Shown: piece after piece, positions 37,373 to 48,386 of the stretch
Layout of the letters: the number at the start of each line of letters is the position of its first letter
Numbering within the stretch: position 1 is the stretch's first letter
Assembly: GCA_024707265.1 (NCBI GenBank)
Contig: JANQAB010000002.1
Coordinates: 640,188 to 704,187 of the forward strand
Origin: Sporocytophaga sp.
GTDB lineage: Bacteria; Bacteroidota; Bacteroidia; Cytophagales; Cytophagaceae
Length of the DNA stretch: 64,000 bases
Direction: 5' to 3'
The notes under the pieces: generated by a model
The model's input: only the letters and a program-made list of their open reading frames with translations
Database searches by the model: none
What the model was told of the DNA's origin: nothing
Translations under genes and position numbers: made by a program

Positions 37373-39784
37373 TTAATCAATGCCTATTTTCTGATGCCGG
37401 AATTTAGCTTCTGCTTCTTTGATATTTTGTATTCCCTTGATCATTGCATCAGGATTAAAAGAAATACTGTCAATTTTATTTTCAACAAGAAATTGTGCAA
37501 ATTCAGGGAAGTCGCTTGGAGCCTGGCCACAAAGGCCTATTTTCTTTCCTGCATGTTTGGCAGCATTAATCATCAAGCGGATCATTTTTTTTGGGGCTTC
37601 ATTGTTTTCGTCAAACAAATCGCTCACCGTAGAAGAATCTCTGTCAATTCCCAAAGTCAGTTGTGTGAGGTCATTAGAGCCTATAGAGAAACCATCAAAT
37701 ACATGAGCAAATTCATCAGCAAGTATGACATTACTTGGTATCTCAGCCATCACATATATCTCAAGCTCATTTTCCCCTTGTCTCAGTCCATTTGTTTTCA
37801 TTATTTCTATAACCTTTTTCCCTTCTTCAACGGTTCTGCAAAATGGGATCATTAATTTAACATTAGTAAGACCCATTTCCTCCCTGACTATCTTCATCGC
37901 TTTGCATTCAAGTCCAAATCCTTCTTTATAAGCATCATTATAATATCTTGAAGCTCCCCGGAATCCCAGCATTGGATTTGCCTCTTCTGGTTCAAATTCT
38001 TTACCACCAATCAGATTTGCATATTCATTGGTTTTGAAATCAGTCATTCTTACGATCACATCATTTGGATAAAATGCTGCAGCTATTGTAGCAACGGATC
38101 TGGAAAGCTTTTCAACAAAGTATGATACTTTATCGGGAAAGTTGGATGTTAGATTTTCAATTTCAGATTTGGCTTCTTGATCTTTAAGAGAGTCAAATTT
38201 TATCAAAGCCATTGGATGAATTTTAATAGAATTGTTAATGATAAACTCCAACCTCATTAAACCCACACCATCATTGGGAATACGTGATAAATGAAATGCT
38301 TTTTCAGGATTGCCAAGGATGAACATGACTTTTGTTTTGGGTTTTTCTATTGCTTGTAGATCAGTTTCAACCACATCCCACAGAAGTTTTCCTTCATATA
38401 CAGTTCCTGTTTCTCCTTCTGCGCAGGAAACAGTCACTATTTCACCATCTTTTATTGCGGAGGTTGCATTTCCTGTTCCTACGATTGCTACGGCTCCCAG
38501 CTCTCTGGCTATGATGGCTGCATGACTGGTTCTGCCTCCTTTATTGGTAATAATGGCTGATGCTTTTTTTAAGATAGGATCCCAATCCGGATTCGTAATA
38601 TCCGTTATTAGTATTTCCCCCTCCTTTAGTAAGTATGAATCTTTAGGTGAATTAATGATACGGGCAGTGCCTGTTGCTATTTTATTCCCGATAGCTTTGC
38701 CCTTAGTAATAGTATTACCTTTTTCCCTGAGATGGTACTCTGTTATTTTAACCTGATTTCTTTGTCTGCTGTATACAGTCTCCGGTCTTGCCTGTACAAT
38801 ATATATTGTATTCTCTTCTCCGTCCTTTGCCCATTCAATGTCCATGGGTTTTTTATAGTGCTCTTCAATGATTAATGACCATTTGGCCAGTAAATTTATT
38901 TCTTCATCAGTTAGAATAAATTGTTCTCTCTTTTCTTTTGGGGTTTCAATATTGATAGTTGTGTTTTCAATTGAAGAGCTGTAGTTATAGATCAATGTTT
39001 TCTCCTTGCTTCCGATTTTTTTGTCAAGTATGGCTTTTTTATTTTTCTGTAAAGCTTTTTTAAAAACATAAAATTCATCCGGGTTAACTGCCCCCTGAAC
39101 AACATTTTCTCCCAATCCCCAGCTTCCGGTAATGAGGATCACATCTTCAAATCCTGAATCAGGATCTAATGTGAAACAAACCCCTGAAGATGCCATATCA
39201 GATCTAACCATTTTTTGAATTCCAATAGACAGTGAAACTTTCATATGATCGAAACCATGATCATGTCTGTATTTGATTGCCCTGTCTGTAAACAATGATG
39301 CCAAGCACTTGAGACATGCGTTGAGCAGATTATCTTCCCCACAGCAGATATTCAGATAGGATTCGTGCTGACCTGCAAAGCTTGCATCAGGTAAATCTTC
39401 TGCGGTTGCACTGCTTCTCACGGCAACGTGAATCTGAGATCCGTATTTTTTGCATAAATCTCTGTAGCCATCCTTAATAGCAGTCTCTATCTCATTGGGA
39501 ATGGCGGCTTTTAATACCAGATTTCTGCAGGATAATCCTATTTCTGTAAGATTAGAGAAGTTTTTAGTATCTAATTTTTCCAGGATACTTTTGAGGTCGT
39601 TACCGAGCTTATTGCTTTTAATGAATTCCTGATAGGCAAAAGACGTAGTCGCAAAACCGTCAGGAATGTTGATTCCTTTGGAAGAAAGCGTATTGAACAT
39701 TTCTCCCAGAGAAGAATTTTTTCCACCTACTTGTGCAATATCGTTTAAATGGATTTCACTAAAGCTCAGTATGTATTTTTGCAT
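37373..39784 (-). CDS. ppsA: Phosphoenolpyruvate synthase
   Basis: PpsA makes PEP from pyruvate and ATP (with release of AMP and phosphate) for gluconeogenesis. The 803-residue protein has the N-terminal ATP-grasp domain (VGGKNSSLGEMF, VRSSATAEDLPDASFAGQHES), the central swivelling domain with the phospho-His in KGGRTSHAAIIARELG (near residue 423), and the C-terminal PEP-binding barrel (GFRGASRY, FSIGSNDLTQLTLGIDRDS, GLCGQAPSD with the catalytic Cys). Full length. Confidence 0.96.
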   Translation of the reverse strand: MQKYILSFSEIHLNDIAQVGGKNSSLGEMFNTLSSKGINIPDGFATTSFAYQEFIKSNKLGNDLKSILEKLDTKNFSNLTEIGLSCRNLVLKAAIPNEIETAIKDGYRDLCKKYGSQIHVAVRSSATAEDLPDASFAGQHESYLNICCGEDNLLNACLKCLASLFTDRAIKYRHDHGFDHMKVSLSIGIQKMVRSDMASSGVCFTLDPDSGFEDVILITGSWGLGENVVQGAVNPDEFYVFKKALQKNKKAILDKKIGSKEKTLIYNYSSSIENTTINIETPKEKREQFILTDEEINLLAKWSLIIEEHYKKPMDIEWAKDGEENTIYIVQARPETVYSRQRNQVKITEYHLREKGNTITKGKAIGNKIATGTARIINSPKDSYLLKEGEILITDITNPDWDPILKKASAIITNKGGRTSHAAIIARELGAVAIVGTGNATSAIKDGEIVTVSCAEGETGTVYEGKLLWDVVETDLQAIEKPKTKVMFILGNPEKAFHLSRIPNDGVGLMRLEFIINNSIKIHPMALIKFDSLKDQEAKSEIENLTSNFPDKVSYFVEKLSRSVATIAAAFYPNDVIVRMTDFKTNEYANLIGGKEFEPEEANPMLGFRGASRYYNDAYKEGFGLECKAMKIVREEMGLTNVKLMIPFCRTVEEGKKVIEIMKTNGLRQGENELEIYVMAEIPSNVILADEFAHVFDGFSIGSNDLTQLTLGIDRDSSTVSDLFDENNEAPKKMIRLMINAAKHAGKKIGLCGQAPSDFPEFAQFLVENKIDSISFNPDAMIKGIQNIKEAEAKFRHQKIGID

Positions 39785-40237
39785 GATATTTATAGGTTGA
39801 AATTCAGTTTTTTATATTACTGGGTTCATTTTTCTTTAGTCTTGCATTTTAGTCTGAGTTAAATTGCTGTATTTAACCCAAGTATATTTGAAAGACTTTA
39901 TTCATGATAATTTTTATAAACTGATGAAAGGCATTTGTGTTGAAAAATACATGATAAAAAATCAGGTTTTGGAATATAGATATTTTCAGGGTAATTAAAA
40001 GTTTTTCGGTCTGTTAGAGGCTTTTAGTTATTCGAATAATTAACTTTTTTAAAATTTACTTACATCTGGATAATGATGTAATAATGGTTGGAATTAATAT
40101 AAATCCCTAAGGAACATAAAGGTTTCACAAACTGGGCATCAATTTGATTTTTAGTCATACATAAGGGGGGATTTTATTTTACATGTATAATATAAATAAT
40201 GGTTAATTTTAATTCTAATGTATTATTGGTCAGGATT
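39785..40237. other. Intergenic region between divergent genes (453 bp)
   Basis: Very AT-rich leader between ppsA and the serine protease gene. I see no reliable reading frame, RNA or hairpin. The frame just before 40238 offers an earlier ATG at 40199 that would put 13 residues before the lipoprotein signal. Confidence 0.35.
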
Positions 40238-41821
40238 ATGTTTAAAAAGTTGACAATTGTTTTTGTTGTAACCTTCAGTTTGTCTGGTTGTGTGGCTATC
40301 TTCTCTTCCCGATATTCGAAAGTAAATCTTAGTTGCCCTACATCTGACGTAGCTATCTATAGTAAGGATAATTTGCTAGGTAAAGGAAACATCACATCTA
40401 AGTTTAAAAAGAAAGAAGTAACTCAAGAACTGACAGTTAAAAAGGATGGATATCTTACTAAAAATTACGCTTTTAGTGTGCAGAAGAAAAATCCATTAAG
40501 GTTTGCTAATCTGATTTCCATTCCGACAATATACGGTCCTGTTATGTGCAGTGCTATCGACTATGCTTCTGGCAAAAAGTTTCAGTACAATAAAAATATT
40601 GTTATTCCTGCATTAACTTCAGAACCATCGAAAAGATCAGCTGATCAAAAGTATTTACAGTTAAATAATGCAGCAATCCATATTAAAAAAATGGATACAT
40701 TAATTGTTAAGTATAAAAATGAAAAAAGTTTTAATGCTAAAAAGATCAGCAGTGTTGAGTATTTTAATGAGGATATAAAATACGAGCAAACCACTTACAA
40801 TAATACGCTAACCAAATTTCTTAAAAAGTATAACTTCATTGATACTACAGAAAGTATTTTTCCTAATTACAGTAATACCAGTTATATCGAGCCTATTATA
40901 GAAAAGGTAAAGTTCCACATCATTACGCCAGTGAATAAATATTCAGGTAATTTTGTAAGCGGTACAGGGGAGGTCTTTTTTGCTGAAACACAAATAAAGT
41001 GGATCATATTGGATTATTATAGAGTTAAACTTGATTCAATAACAATTACAGTTAAGTCTGATATCTTTAAGTTCCATGAGGAAAGGGGAAAAGTCGAAAA
41101 GGAAAATGGATCGGGAATTTTTAAAGCTTTAAATAATTCAGTTGAACTTAGTATGGTTGAACTGCTTTCAAATGATAAATTCAAAAAGCTTATAGAAAAG
41201 CCTATTGAGAAGAATACATTCTCAAAACTTAAGCTAAAACACGAAAAGTATAAATCAAAGTCGCTTAATGAGTTGATCCAAGCTTCTGTAACAGTAAAAA
41301 CAGGAAAAGATTCGCATGGCAGCGGATTTTTTATAAGTTCGGACGGGTATCTTGTTACTAATTATCATGTTATTGCAGGAGTTAAAACAAATAAGGTAGT
41401 AGTTATTTTGAACGATGGATCTAAGTATGATGCTACAATAGAAAGAACTGCTCCTTCCTGTGATTTAGCATTATTAAAAGTTAATGCAAAATCGCTTCCC
41501 CACATGCAACTTAAAAGCTATAACCTAAAAGATCTAGAGTTGGGTTCTGATGTATCCACAATAGGTACGCCAAGATCTGTGGAGTTGGGACAAAGTGTTG
41601 CAAAGGGAATTGTCTCTGGAACTAGGAGCCCGAATGGAACTATAAATTATATTCAGACAAATATCGCGGTTAATCCAGGAAATAGTGGAGGGGCCTTTTT
41701 AGATAAAAAAGGAAACGTGATCGGAGTAGTTACTTCCAAGCTCATAGGTTACGGGGTTGAAGGAATTGCTTTTGCAATCCCATCTAACTATATATTTGAA
41801 TCATTAAAATTGGAATATTAG
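40238..41821 (+). CDS. Lipoprotein with C-terminal trypsin-like (HtrA/DegP-type) protease domain
   Basis: The protein (527 residues from this start) has a lipoprotein signal (FKKLTIVFVVTFSLSGC). A PEGA-like beta segment (about residues 25-70, AIYSKDNLLGKGN) is followed by a domain of about 200 residues I do not recognise. The C-terminal 170 residues form an S1C-type protease: GSGFFISSDGYLVTNYHVI (His), SCDLALLKV (Asp) and VNPGNSGGAFLD (Ser). No PDZ domain follows, unlike DegP. The ATG at 40238 is chosen over 40199 because it leaves a standard signal peptide. Confidence 0.85.
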   Translation: MFKKLTIVFVVTFSLSGCVAIFSSRYSKVNLSCPTSDVAIYSKDNLLGKGNITSKFKKKEVTQELTVKKDGYLTKNYAFSVQKKNPLRFANLISIPTIYGPVMCSAIDYASGKKFQYNKNIVIPALTSEPSKRSADQKYLQLNNAAIHIKKMDTLIVKYKNEKSFNAKKISSVEYFNEDIKYEQTTYNNTLTKFLKKYNFIDTTESIFPNYSNTSYIEPIIEKVKFHIITPVNKYSGNFVSGTGEVFFAETQIKWIILDYYRVKLDSITITVKSDIFKFHEERGKVEKENGSGIFKALNNSVELSMVELLSNDKFKKLIEKPIEKNTFSKLKLKHEKYKSKSLNELIQASVTVKTGKDSHGSGFFISSDGYLVTNYHVIAGVKTNKVVVILNDGSKYDATIERTAPSCDLALLKVNAKSLPHMQLKSYNLKDLELGSDVSTIGTPRSVELGQSVAKGIVSGTRSPNGTINYIQTNIAVNPGNSGGAFLDKKGNVIGVVTSKLIGYGVEGIAFAIPSNYIFESLKLEY

Positions 41822-41831
41822 TTTTTGGCCA

Positions 41832-41860
41832 AGGTGTCAGGTTAAAAGAACCTGACACCT
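41832..41860. terminator. Terminator after the serine protease gene
   Basis: A 12-bp perfect stem AGGTGTCAGGTT / AACCTGACACCT with loop AAAAG. It lies between convergent genes. The T tail is weak. Confidence 0.65.
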
Positions 41861-41921
41861 GCAATGTTCAAGTATAATTAGTTTGACTTACAATAAGGTT
41901 AAGCTCCTAACATGGAAAAAC

Positions 41922-43771
41922 TTATTTAACTAATTTCAGTTCTGTGCTCCAGGCACTTTCCAGAAGCCCATTGTCTATTACCCCTGTGATATTGACCAGT
42001 AAGTGAATTTTTTTCTCCGGCTTTGTTTCTGTGTATGGAAGCAGCATTTTCAATTTTGTAACCATTCCTTATAAAGCAGAGGAGGAGTTTAAGTTTCTCC
42101 TGATCAGGCATTGCTATAAAATCTACCATAGGAGTACCCACGAGTTCATCAGCAGATTGGTAACCATGATCATGAATCAGCTTTTTATTGGCTTCGGCCA
42201 GGTAGGCATGTTTCTGTATTAATCTTAATTGTTGCTTTAATGGAAGGCTTGTATCTATTCCTTCAATTTCTTTCAGTCCATAACGTAGGATAGGTTCAAA
42301 ACTCTCTTCAAAGAAGTCTTTACAGGCGCGGTTGCTCTCTTCAATTTCGTTGATACGTTCCTTTATCTTCTCTTCAAGATGAAGCTGAATATCTCTGAGT
42401 TTGTCGTTTGATTCCCTTAATTTTTTATTGGTTTGTTCTATTTGTGCTGATTGCCTTTCCAGTGCCAGTTGAAGTTTCTTTTCTTTAGAGATATTCAGGC
42501 TGTTGATGAGCGCTTTGCTGGCTTTTCCATTTTTGTAGTCAAAACCGATGCCTCTGGTAATTATCCAGCTTACAAGTCCTTCTTTGTTATATACTCCATA
42601 AGTCATTTCATTAGACTCATCTTCTTTTAATTTTTTTATAAGTTCTAATCGATTCAGGATTTTATCTTCATCTATTCCGGCTACCAATGTTTTTACGACA
42701 TCCTGATATTTTTTATTGCGTATCTCACCACCTTTATAGCTAAAGAGCTGTCTAAAGGCTCTGTTAGTGAAAATGAATTTTTGTGTATCCAGGTCAATAA
42801 TGCTAATTGTAGTGGGTGACAATTCCAGTATGTTTTTTAGTCTCTCTCTATCCTTTTCAATACGCTCTTCATTTTTTTGTCTTACCTCCCAGAGCTTTGA
42901 TTGTACTTTTGATTTCCAACCAAGCAAAAACATGGAGATGCCAAAAGTAGCGGAAGCATATAGGGCTGTTCCCATATTTTTACTGTAAAGCCCATTATTT
43001 TCACCTTTAATTTTTAACCAGCCCAGAAGAAGAGGTATGAAAAAAGCGAGAAATCGTAAGAAGACAATTTTCGTAGAATTTTGTCCTATGAGGGTTTTCA
43101 TAGATCCTTTATGTGGTCTTAGAAATAAAATAGCTATGGCTAGCAAAAGAGCTATAATAGCAGAATTAAGTGAAATAGGTATGATATACGAAGCAGCATA
43201 CAAGTCATCGATTCTATAGACATAACTGTATATAACTAAGATTGCACCCAGTCCTGTGCAATAGTTTAATAGTTGGGATATTTTATAAATTTGTTTGTTC
43301 CCATAGTTGTTAAGCAACAAGGATGTACAAAGTGCAATCATAAAAAAAGCAGAGATCGGAGAGGTGAGATTGACATTAACTTCCTTTTTTAACTTGCTCG
43401 TGACTTGATCGATTTGTTCTTTGAATAGTATTTCTTCTAATACAAAGGGCCGATCCATGAAATATGTTATGAGCTTAGCTCCGGCAATAAACAGAATAAG
43501 AAAACAAATTATATTGCATAATAACTTATTTTCAGAACCAGCATTTTCATTTCGTATTATCCATATTGCTACGGCAATCAGGGAATAGCAAATGGCTGAA
43601 AGAGGATTTTGAGATACAACCTGATTGAAACTATAAAGCTCAAACCAGTCATAGTTTACAGCACGCAATATCAAACCAATTATGGGAACGAAAAAAAGCT
43701 ACGAGAGTAAAGGTTTTCCCCAATGCAATCAGAGTGCCTACAGTCTGCTTATTTTCAATTGATGTTGGCAT
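41922..43771 (-). CDS. Membrane-anchored dual-PAS protein without output domain, paralogue 1; two frameshifts
   Basis: Corrected length is 615 residues. About eight membrane helices (residues 20-290) are followed by a first PAS domain (ILELSPTTISIIDLDTQKFI), a long coiled coil (about 435-490) and a second PAS domain (GYQSADELVGTPMVDFIAMP). No histidine kinase, GGDEF or other output domain follows. Two one-base breaks occur. Removing one A from 43691-43697 gives a start at 43769-43771 (MPTSIENKQTVGTLI). Removing one T from 42008-42014 gives the C terminus IHLLVNITGVIDNGLL with a stop at 41922-41924. It is a tandem paralogue of the next gene. Confidence 0.8.
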
Positions 43772-43838
43772 TGTTGTTATATTTTATAACGATTAATTAT
43801 TTAGTTTCCGTTACCAAGCAAATAAACCTCATCCCTAG

Positions 43839-43935
43839 CCCTTCTCCTGAAAGAGAAGGGAACAGTCGACGAGAAAAATGTTGAATTAATAGTTATATAA
43901 CTTATAACATCTACATTAAAGTCCCTCTCCGGGAC
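43839..43935. repeat. REP-like palindromic sequences
   Basis: CCCTTCTC (43839-43846) pairs with GAGAAGGG (43853-43860), and GTCCC/GGGAC lies at 43921-43935. The preceding CCTCATCCCTAGC matches the look of dispersed intergenic repeats. It lies between the two PAS paralogues and is more GC-rich than its surroundings. Confidence 0.5.
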
Positions 43936-43956
43936 TTAAATTGCTAATCCTATATT

Positions 43957-45859
43957 TTATTTGTCAGCAACTTCTTTCTTCACTAAGTCTTTTATTAGTT
44001 TCAGCCTTTTGGTTGTTATTATATCTGAGAAGTTAACGGGTCTTTGAATTTCCCATACTTTTACCAAAAAGTGATTTTTTACTATCCCAAGCAGGTTAGA
44101 GTATACTTTTACAGGTTTACCTTCTTTGGTTAGCTGAATTGGTTGTGTGGCTGTAAGACGATAATTGGACCTGACAAATTCTTTCCCATATGCAATAGCA
44201 ATCTCATCAGGCAAATCGACGAATTTTACAAGGGGCATTCCCTTCATTGAATCCGGCTTTTTATATCCGTGTAGTTCGGCGGCAACCTGGTTTACCTGTT
44301 TTATTCTGGTTACTTCTCTGATTTTTTTTACCTGTTCATCTACAGGCAACCTGGTGTTTATATCAGATGTATGTTCAAATTCTATGATTCCGCTAAAGCT
44401 ATTTTTTATATAATCCTTATATCTCTTCTCGCTTTTATAGAGCTCTGACGCCCTTATCTTGGCCTCTTCTTCTAATTTCATGTTAGCCTCTTCCAGCTTA
44501 CGATTGGTTATTTCTAATTCCAGTTGCTTTTGTTCCAGACTTATTTTTTGTTGATGTAGTTTTGCTTCTTTTTTCTTTTCATTAGTAAAATCAATTGTAG
44601 TGAAGAGGATTTCTTTTACAGCTCCTGATTTATCTCTGGAAAATACAGATGCTCTGGAGAATAACCATGTATGCTCTCCCTGTTCGTCTACGACTCTGAA
44701 AGTAACATCATTAAATTCATGGTCCTTGAGTTCCGGAAGTATTATCTGGCGTTCTTCAATAACAGGAAAGTCTCCTGGATATATTTTTGCCTTTACAATT
44801 TCTGACATTGTTTTACCTTCTATTTCTTTGCCCGTTCGCATTTTGCCATGCCCGGATTCATTGGAAAAGACTATTATCCCTTTCTGGATATTTATAATCT
44901 GAACGAAAGTTTGTGAGTTGTTAAGAATCCTTTCAATCCTTTTGCGATCCTTTATTATAAGTTTTACTTCCTTTTTCTTTGCCAGCTGAAGTTTGTACTG
45001 AATGGTCGATTTCCATCCGAGCAGCGTAATGGAGATGAGATAAGTGGTAACGGCCATAAGAGCCGTCCCTACGTTTTTAGCATATAAACCAGCTTCTTCA
45101 CCGCTTATTCTCAGGTATCCCAGAGCTAGAGGAATAAAGAAGGCGAGAAAACGCATCATAAAAACTTCTGCCGGGTTTTGTCCTACCAGGTATTTCATGG
45201 AACCTTTAAAAGGTCTGAGAAAAAGTATGGATGAGGATAGAAGCAGCATGGATAGAGAGCTGTAAAAGGTCATAGGTATGCCTCGAAGCGTATACATCTC
45301 CTCTACAGAGTATACATACCCATAAATGGTAAGGAATGATAAAAATATGATAAAGTAATTAAGGATTTGTGGATTGAAGAACAGTATCTTTTTTTTCTCA
45401 ATAAAGAGGAGAGAGATAGCCAGTAAGTTAATACAAATGGCATTATTTATTCCCAAACCCTTATAGCTCAAAGTCATTTCGGGTAGTTCCTGGTTTTGAT
45501 ATAGTAGCTTTAACAAAAATCTGTCAGGCTGAAAATTATATCCAAGTGATAGTATTACTAACATACAGCTGGAATAGAAAATTACAAGCAGACATAGCAT
45601 TGATACAGGATAAAAATTCTTTTGTTTGGTCTCTTCTGTCCTTGAAAGCCAGATAGAAATGCCGATAATGATAAAACAGAAAGAAGTAAGGGGATTCATG
45701 ATAAAGTGACCCGGCGTGATAGAATGCAACATCGGGTAGTCTATGAATCTTAAACAAAGCACTAGCAGAGGAATGAGTGTACCTAAAAAAACAAAAACAG
45801 ACACCAAAGAGCATAAGAATGCTTTCGGTGACTTTATTGTTGTTAGTTACCAGGGACAT
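43957..45859 (-). CDS. Membrane-anchored dual-PAS protein without output domain, paralogue 2; one frameshift
   Basis: Corrected length is 633 residues. The build is the same as its neighbour: about eight membrane helices, PAS (RILNNSQTFVQIINIQKGII), a coiled coil (LEITNRKLEEANMKLEEEA), then PAS (ELHGYKKPDSMKGMPLVKFV). The last 50 residues extend past the PAS without any kinase. Removing one A from the run 45785-45791 opens the N terminus to an ATG at 45857-45859 (MSLVTNNNKVTESILMLFG) and continues into the first helix. A sensor that must signal through another protein is one reading. Confidence 0.8.
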
Positions 45860-46082
45860 TTGAAGTGCTTTGGGGTATTAACCGGTGAGTGAGTGAATAG
45901 TTTGAATTGGGATAAAGAAGGGTAGAAATTCTGTATTAAGGATACTTGTAAGTGAAAAAGAAGGGGATGAATAGGAGGAGTTTGAGAATGAATTAATTAT
46001 CAGCAGATAAACTCTTGAGGTTAATATTGCAATAGTTTTTACTTTTAGATAAATTGAATTTTAATATGAAATTAACAATAGC

Positions 46083-46957
46083 TTGAAGACCAGCCTTGAA
46101 CATCTTCCTGAACTTAAAATAAAGGAATTAAAAGATATAAGTAATCTTATCATTGAAAAGATGCTTCCTGATTTTGTCATTTTGTTCGGCTCTCATGCCC
46201 GAGGTGATTGGGTCGAAGATCGCTACACTGAAGACGGAATAACATACGAATACAAAAGCGACTACGATATCCTTGTAATCACCGAAACCAAGCTCAATCA
46301 GGAATTATCCGATAAATGGAGAGAGACGGAAAAGCTGGTAACTAAGATACCTGCTTCTGCTTCTGTTACGCTTATTCATCATAGTTATGGTTATGTTAAA
46401 AATGAACTTTCCTATGGCAGCTATTTTTTTACTGATGTTGTAAAGGAAGGAATTGTTTTATATGATAATGGCAGAAATGGCTCAGAGCCTTTGGTGTTGC
46501 CCAGTTCAATCGATCCTGAAAAGGTGAAGGAAAGAGCGAGAGATGAGTATGATCTTTGGTTTAAAAGTGCTACAATGTTTTTTGAGGATTTTGGGCACAA
46601 TTTTCAAAAAGGAACTAAGGATAAGGATTATTATAAATTATCAGCTTTTTATCTTCATCAGGCTACTGAAAGATATTATGCTGCCGTTCTATTGGTTTTT
46701 ACTGGTTACAAACCTAAAATCCATGATATAGAAAAGTTAGGAAGCCAGGCAGAAGCTATTAATGAAGAATTTAAAAAAAGTTTTCTCTCGTGATACTCCT
46801 GAAAAGGATGAGCGTTTTAAGCTGCTGAAAAAGGCCTACATTGATGCCAGATACAGAGAAAAATTATTCAATAGGTAAAGAGGATCTGGAGTATCTGAGT
46901 GAAAGGGTAAGAGTGTTGAGGGATTTGGTGGAGAGGGTCTGTGGGGAAAGGTTGTAA
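46083..46957 (+). CDS. Fused MNT nucleotidyltransferase-HEPN protein; two frameshifts
   Basis: The N-terminal minimal nucleotidyltransferase domain has LFGSHARGDWVED and the acidic pair in KSDYDILVIT (residues ~35-70). The C-terminal HEPN domain has YYKLSAFYLHQATERYYAAV and GYKPKIHDIEKLG. Two-gene MNT/HEPN pairs are known toxin-antitoxin systems; here both lie in one chain. The frame breaks at the A run 46773-46779 and again at TT 46864-46865. Removing one base at each gives the usual end (LLKKAYIDARYRE, LEYLSERV) and a stop at 46955-46957, 290 residues. The start is the TTG at 46083, in line with the family N terminus MKTSLEHLPE. Confidence 0.82.
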
Positions 46958-47094
46958 TTTTAGATGTTTGGCAAGTTGATAAATCTGTTCTCTTAGTAGT
47001 GTGAAGTCAATAGACTTCAAGGATGGAAGAGAGAAAGTAAATATTTAAAGGAATAGAAAAAGATATTTGTGTGTTGATAATCAAAGGTTTAGTG

Positions 47095-47128
47095 TTTGTT
47101 TTAAACTTCTGATTTATTTGTAAATTTG
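47095..47128 (+). promoter_or_regulatory. Bacteroidota-type promoter of the ATPase gene
   Basis: TTTG (47095-47098) and TAAATTTG (47121-47128) match the -33 and -7 boxes with a 22-base gap, 16 bases before the start codon at 47145. A consensus match only. Confidence 0.45.
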
Positions 47129-47144
47129 AGAGTAAAATAGCGAC

Positions 47145-48386
47145 ATGATGAGCAGAATTAGAATCAAAAATTTTGGTCCTATCAAAGAAGGATATCAAAA
47201 TGAGGATGGTTGGATTGAAATAAGTAAAGTTACTGTGTTTACGGGTAATCAAGGTTCTGGAAAAAGTACCGTCGCTAAATTGATTTCAACATTTTTGTGG
47301 ATAGAGAAAGCTTTAACACGTGGTGATTATGAGCCAAAGGAATTTACCAATTACAGTCGATTTCGTAAGAATTATTGTAGTTACCATCGTTTAGAAAATT
47401 ATTTTTTTGACCTAAATAAAAACGATAACGCTGAAATTGAATACTGGGGTACTTCCTATCGAATTAAGTATGACAAAGGAACTCTTACTATCAATGAAGT
47501 GAAAAATGGATATTATCCTCTTCCTCAAATTATGTATGTTCCTGCGGAGAGAAATTTTATTTCTAATGTAAAGGCACCTAAAGCCCTTAAGTTGACCTCT
47601 GATTCATTAGTAGAATTTGTGACTGAATTTGATAATGCAAAAGATGAAATGAAGGGGGCTATGCAACTTCCTATTAATAATGTATATGTTGAATATCAAA
47701 AGCTTAATGATATAGTTTATATTAAAGGAGAAGACTATAAAATAAAGTTAACAGAAGCATCTTCTGGATTTCAGTCAATAGTTCCATTGTATATAGTATC
47801 ATGGTTTTTGGCAAACTCAGTGCAAAAACAATCAGAAATATCAAAAGGGATGATGAGCAGTGAAGAGATGGAAAGATTTAGAAAAGGAGTTGCTGAAATT
47901 TGGGGTAACGACAGTCTTACGGAGGAACAAAGAAGAATTGCACTTTCAGTTTTATCTTCAAAATTCAATAAAACAGCATTTATCAATATTGTAGAAGAAC
48001 CTGAACAGAATTTATTTCCAACTTCACAGCAAAAAATTTTAAATAGTTTATTAGAATTTAATAATATGAATCTTGATAATAAGCTTATTATGACTTCACA
48101 TAGCCCTTACCTAATAAATTACTTAACACTGGCAGTAAAGGCAAATTATCTAAAAGAACAAATTCAAAAAGAAGAATTAAGAGTTAAGCTTGATTCTATA
48201 GTGCCATTAAATTCAACGGTTAAATCTAATGATTTATTAATTTATGAGATGAATGAAAGGGATGGATCTATAGGGAAACTGGAATCATACAATGGTTTAC
48301 CATCTGATGAGAATGAATTAAATGAAATGCTTGGAGAAAGCAACGAATTATTCGCACAATTATTAGAAATTCAACAGAGTCTATGA
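47145..48386 (+). CDS. RecF/RloA-type (ABC-like) AAA ATPase of a two-gene module
   Basis: A 413-residue stand-alone ATPase. Walker A is GNQGSGKSTVAKLIS (near residue 32), then YVPAERNFIS (near 128), an ABC signature region TEASSGFQSIVPLYI (near 205), Walker B INIVEEPEQNLFPTS (near 285) and the H-loop MTSHSPYLINYL (near 320). This layout is that of the AAA_15/AAA_21 (OLD/RloA-like) ATPases common in phage-defence modules; there is no TOPRIM domain. The gene directly abuts the next one (stop 48384-48386, next start 48387), so the two are coupled. A defence role is inference. Confidence 0.88.
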   Translation: MMSRIRIKNFGPIKEGYQNEDGWIEISKVTVFTGNQGSGKSTVAKLISTFLWIEKALTRGDYEPKEFTNYSRFRKNYCSYHRLENYFFDLNKNDNAEIEYWGTSYRIKYDKGTLTINEVKNGYYPLPQIMYVPAERNFISNVKAPKALKLTSDSLVEFVTEFDNAKDEMKGAMQLPINNVYVEYQKLNDIVYIKGEDYKIKLTEASSGFQSIVPLYIVSWFLANSVQKQSEISKGMMSSEEMERFRKGVAEIWGNDSLTEEQRRIALSVLSSKFNKTAFINIVEEPEQNLFPTSQQKILNSLLEFNNMNLDNKLIMTSHSPYLINYLTLAVKANYLKEQIQKEELRVKLDSIVPLNSTVKSNDLLIYEMNERDGSIGKLESYNGLPSDENELNEMLGESNELFAQLLEIQQSL

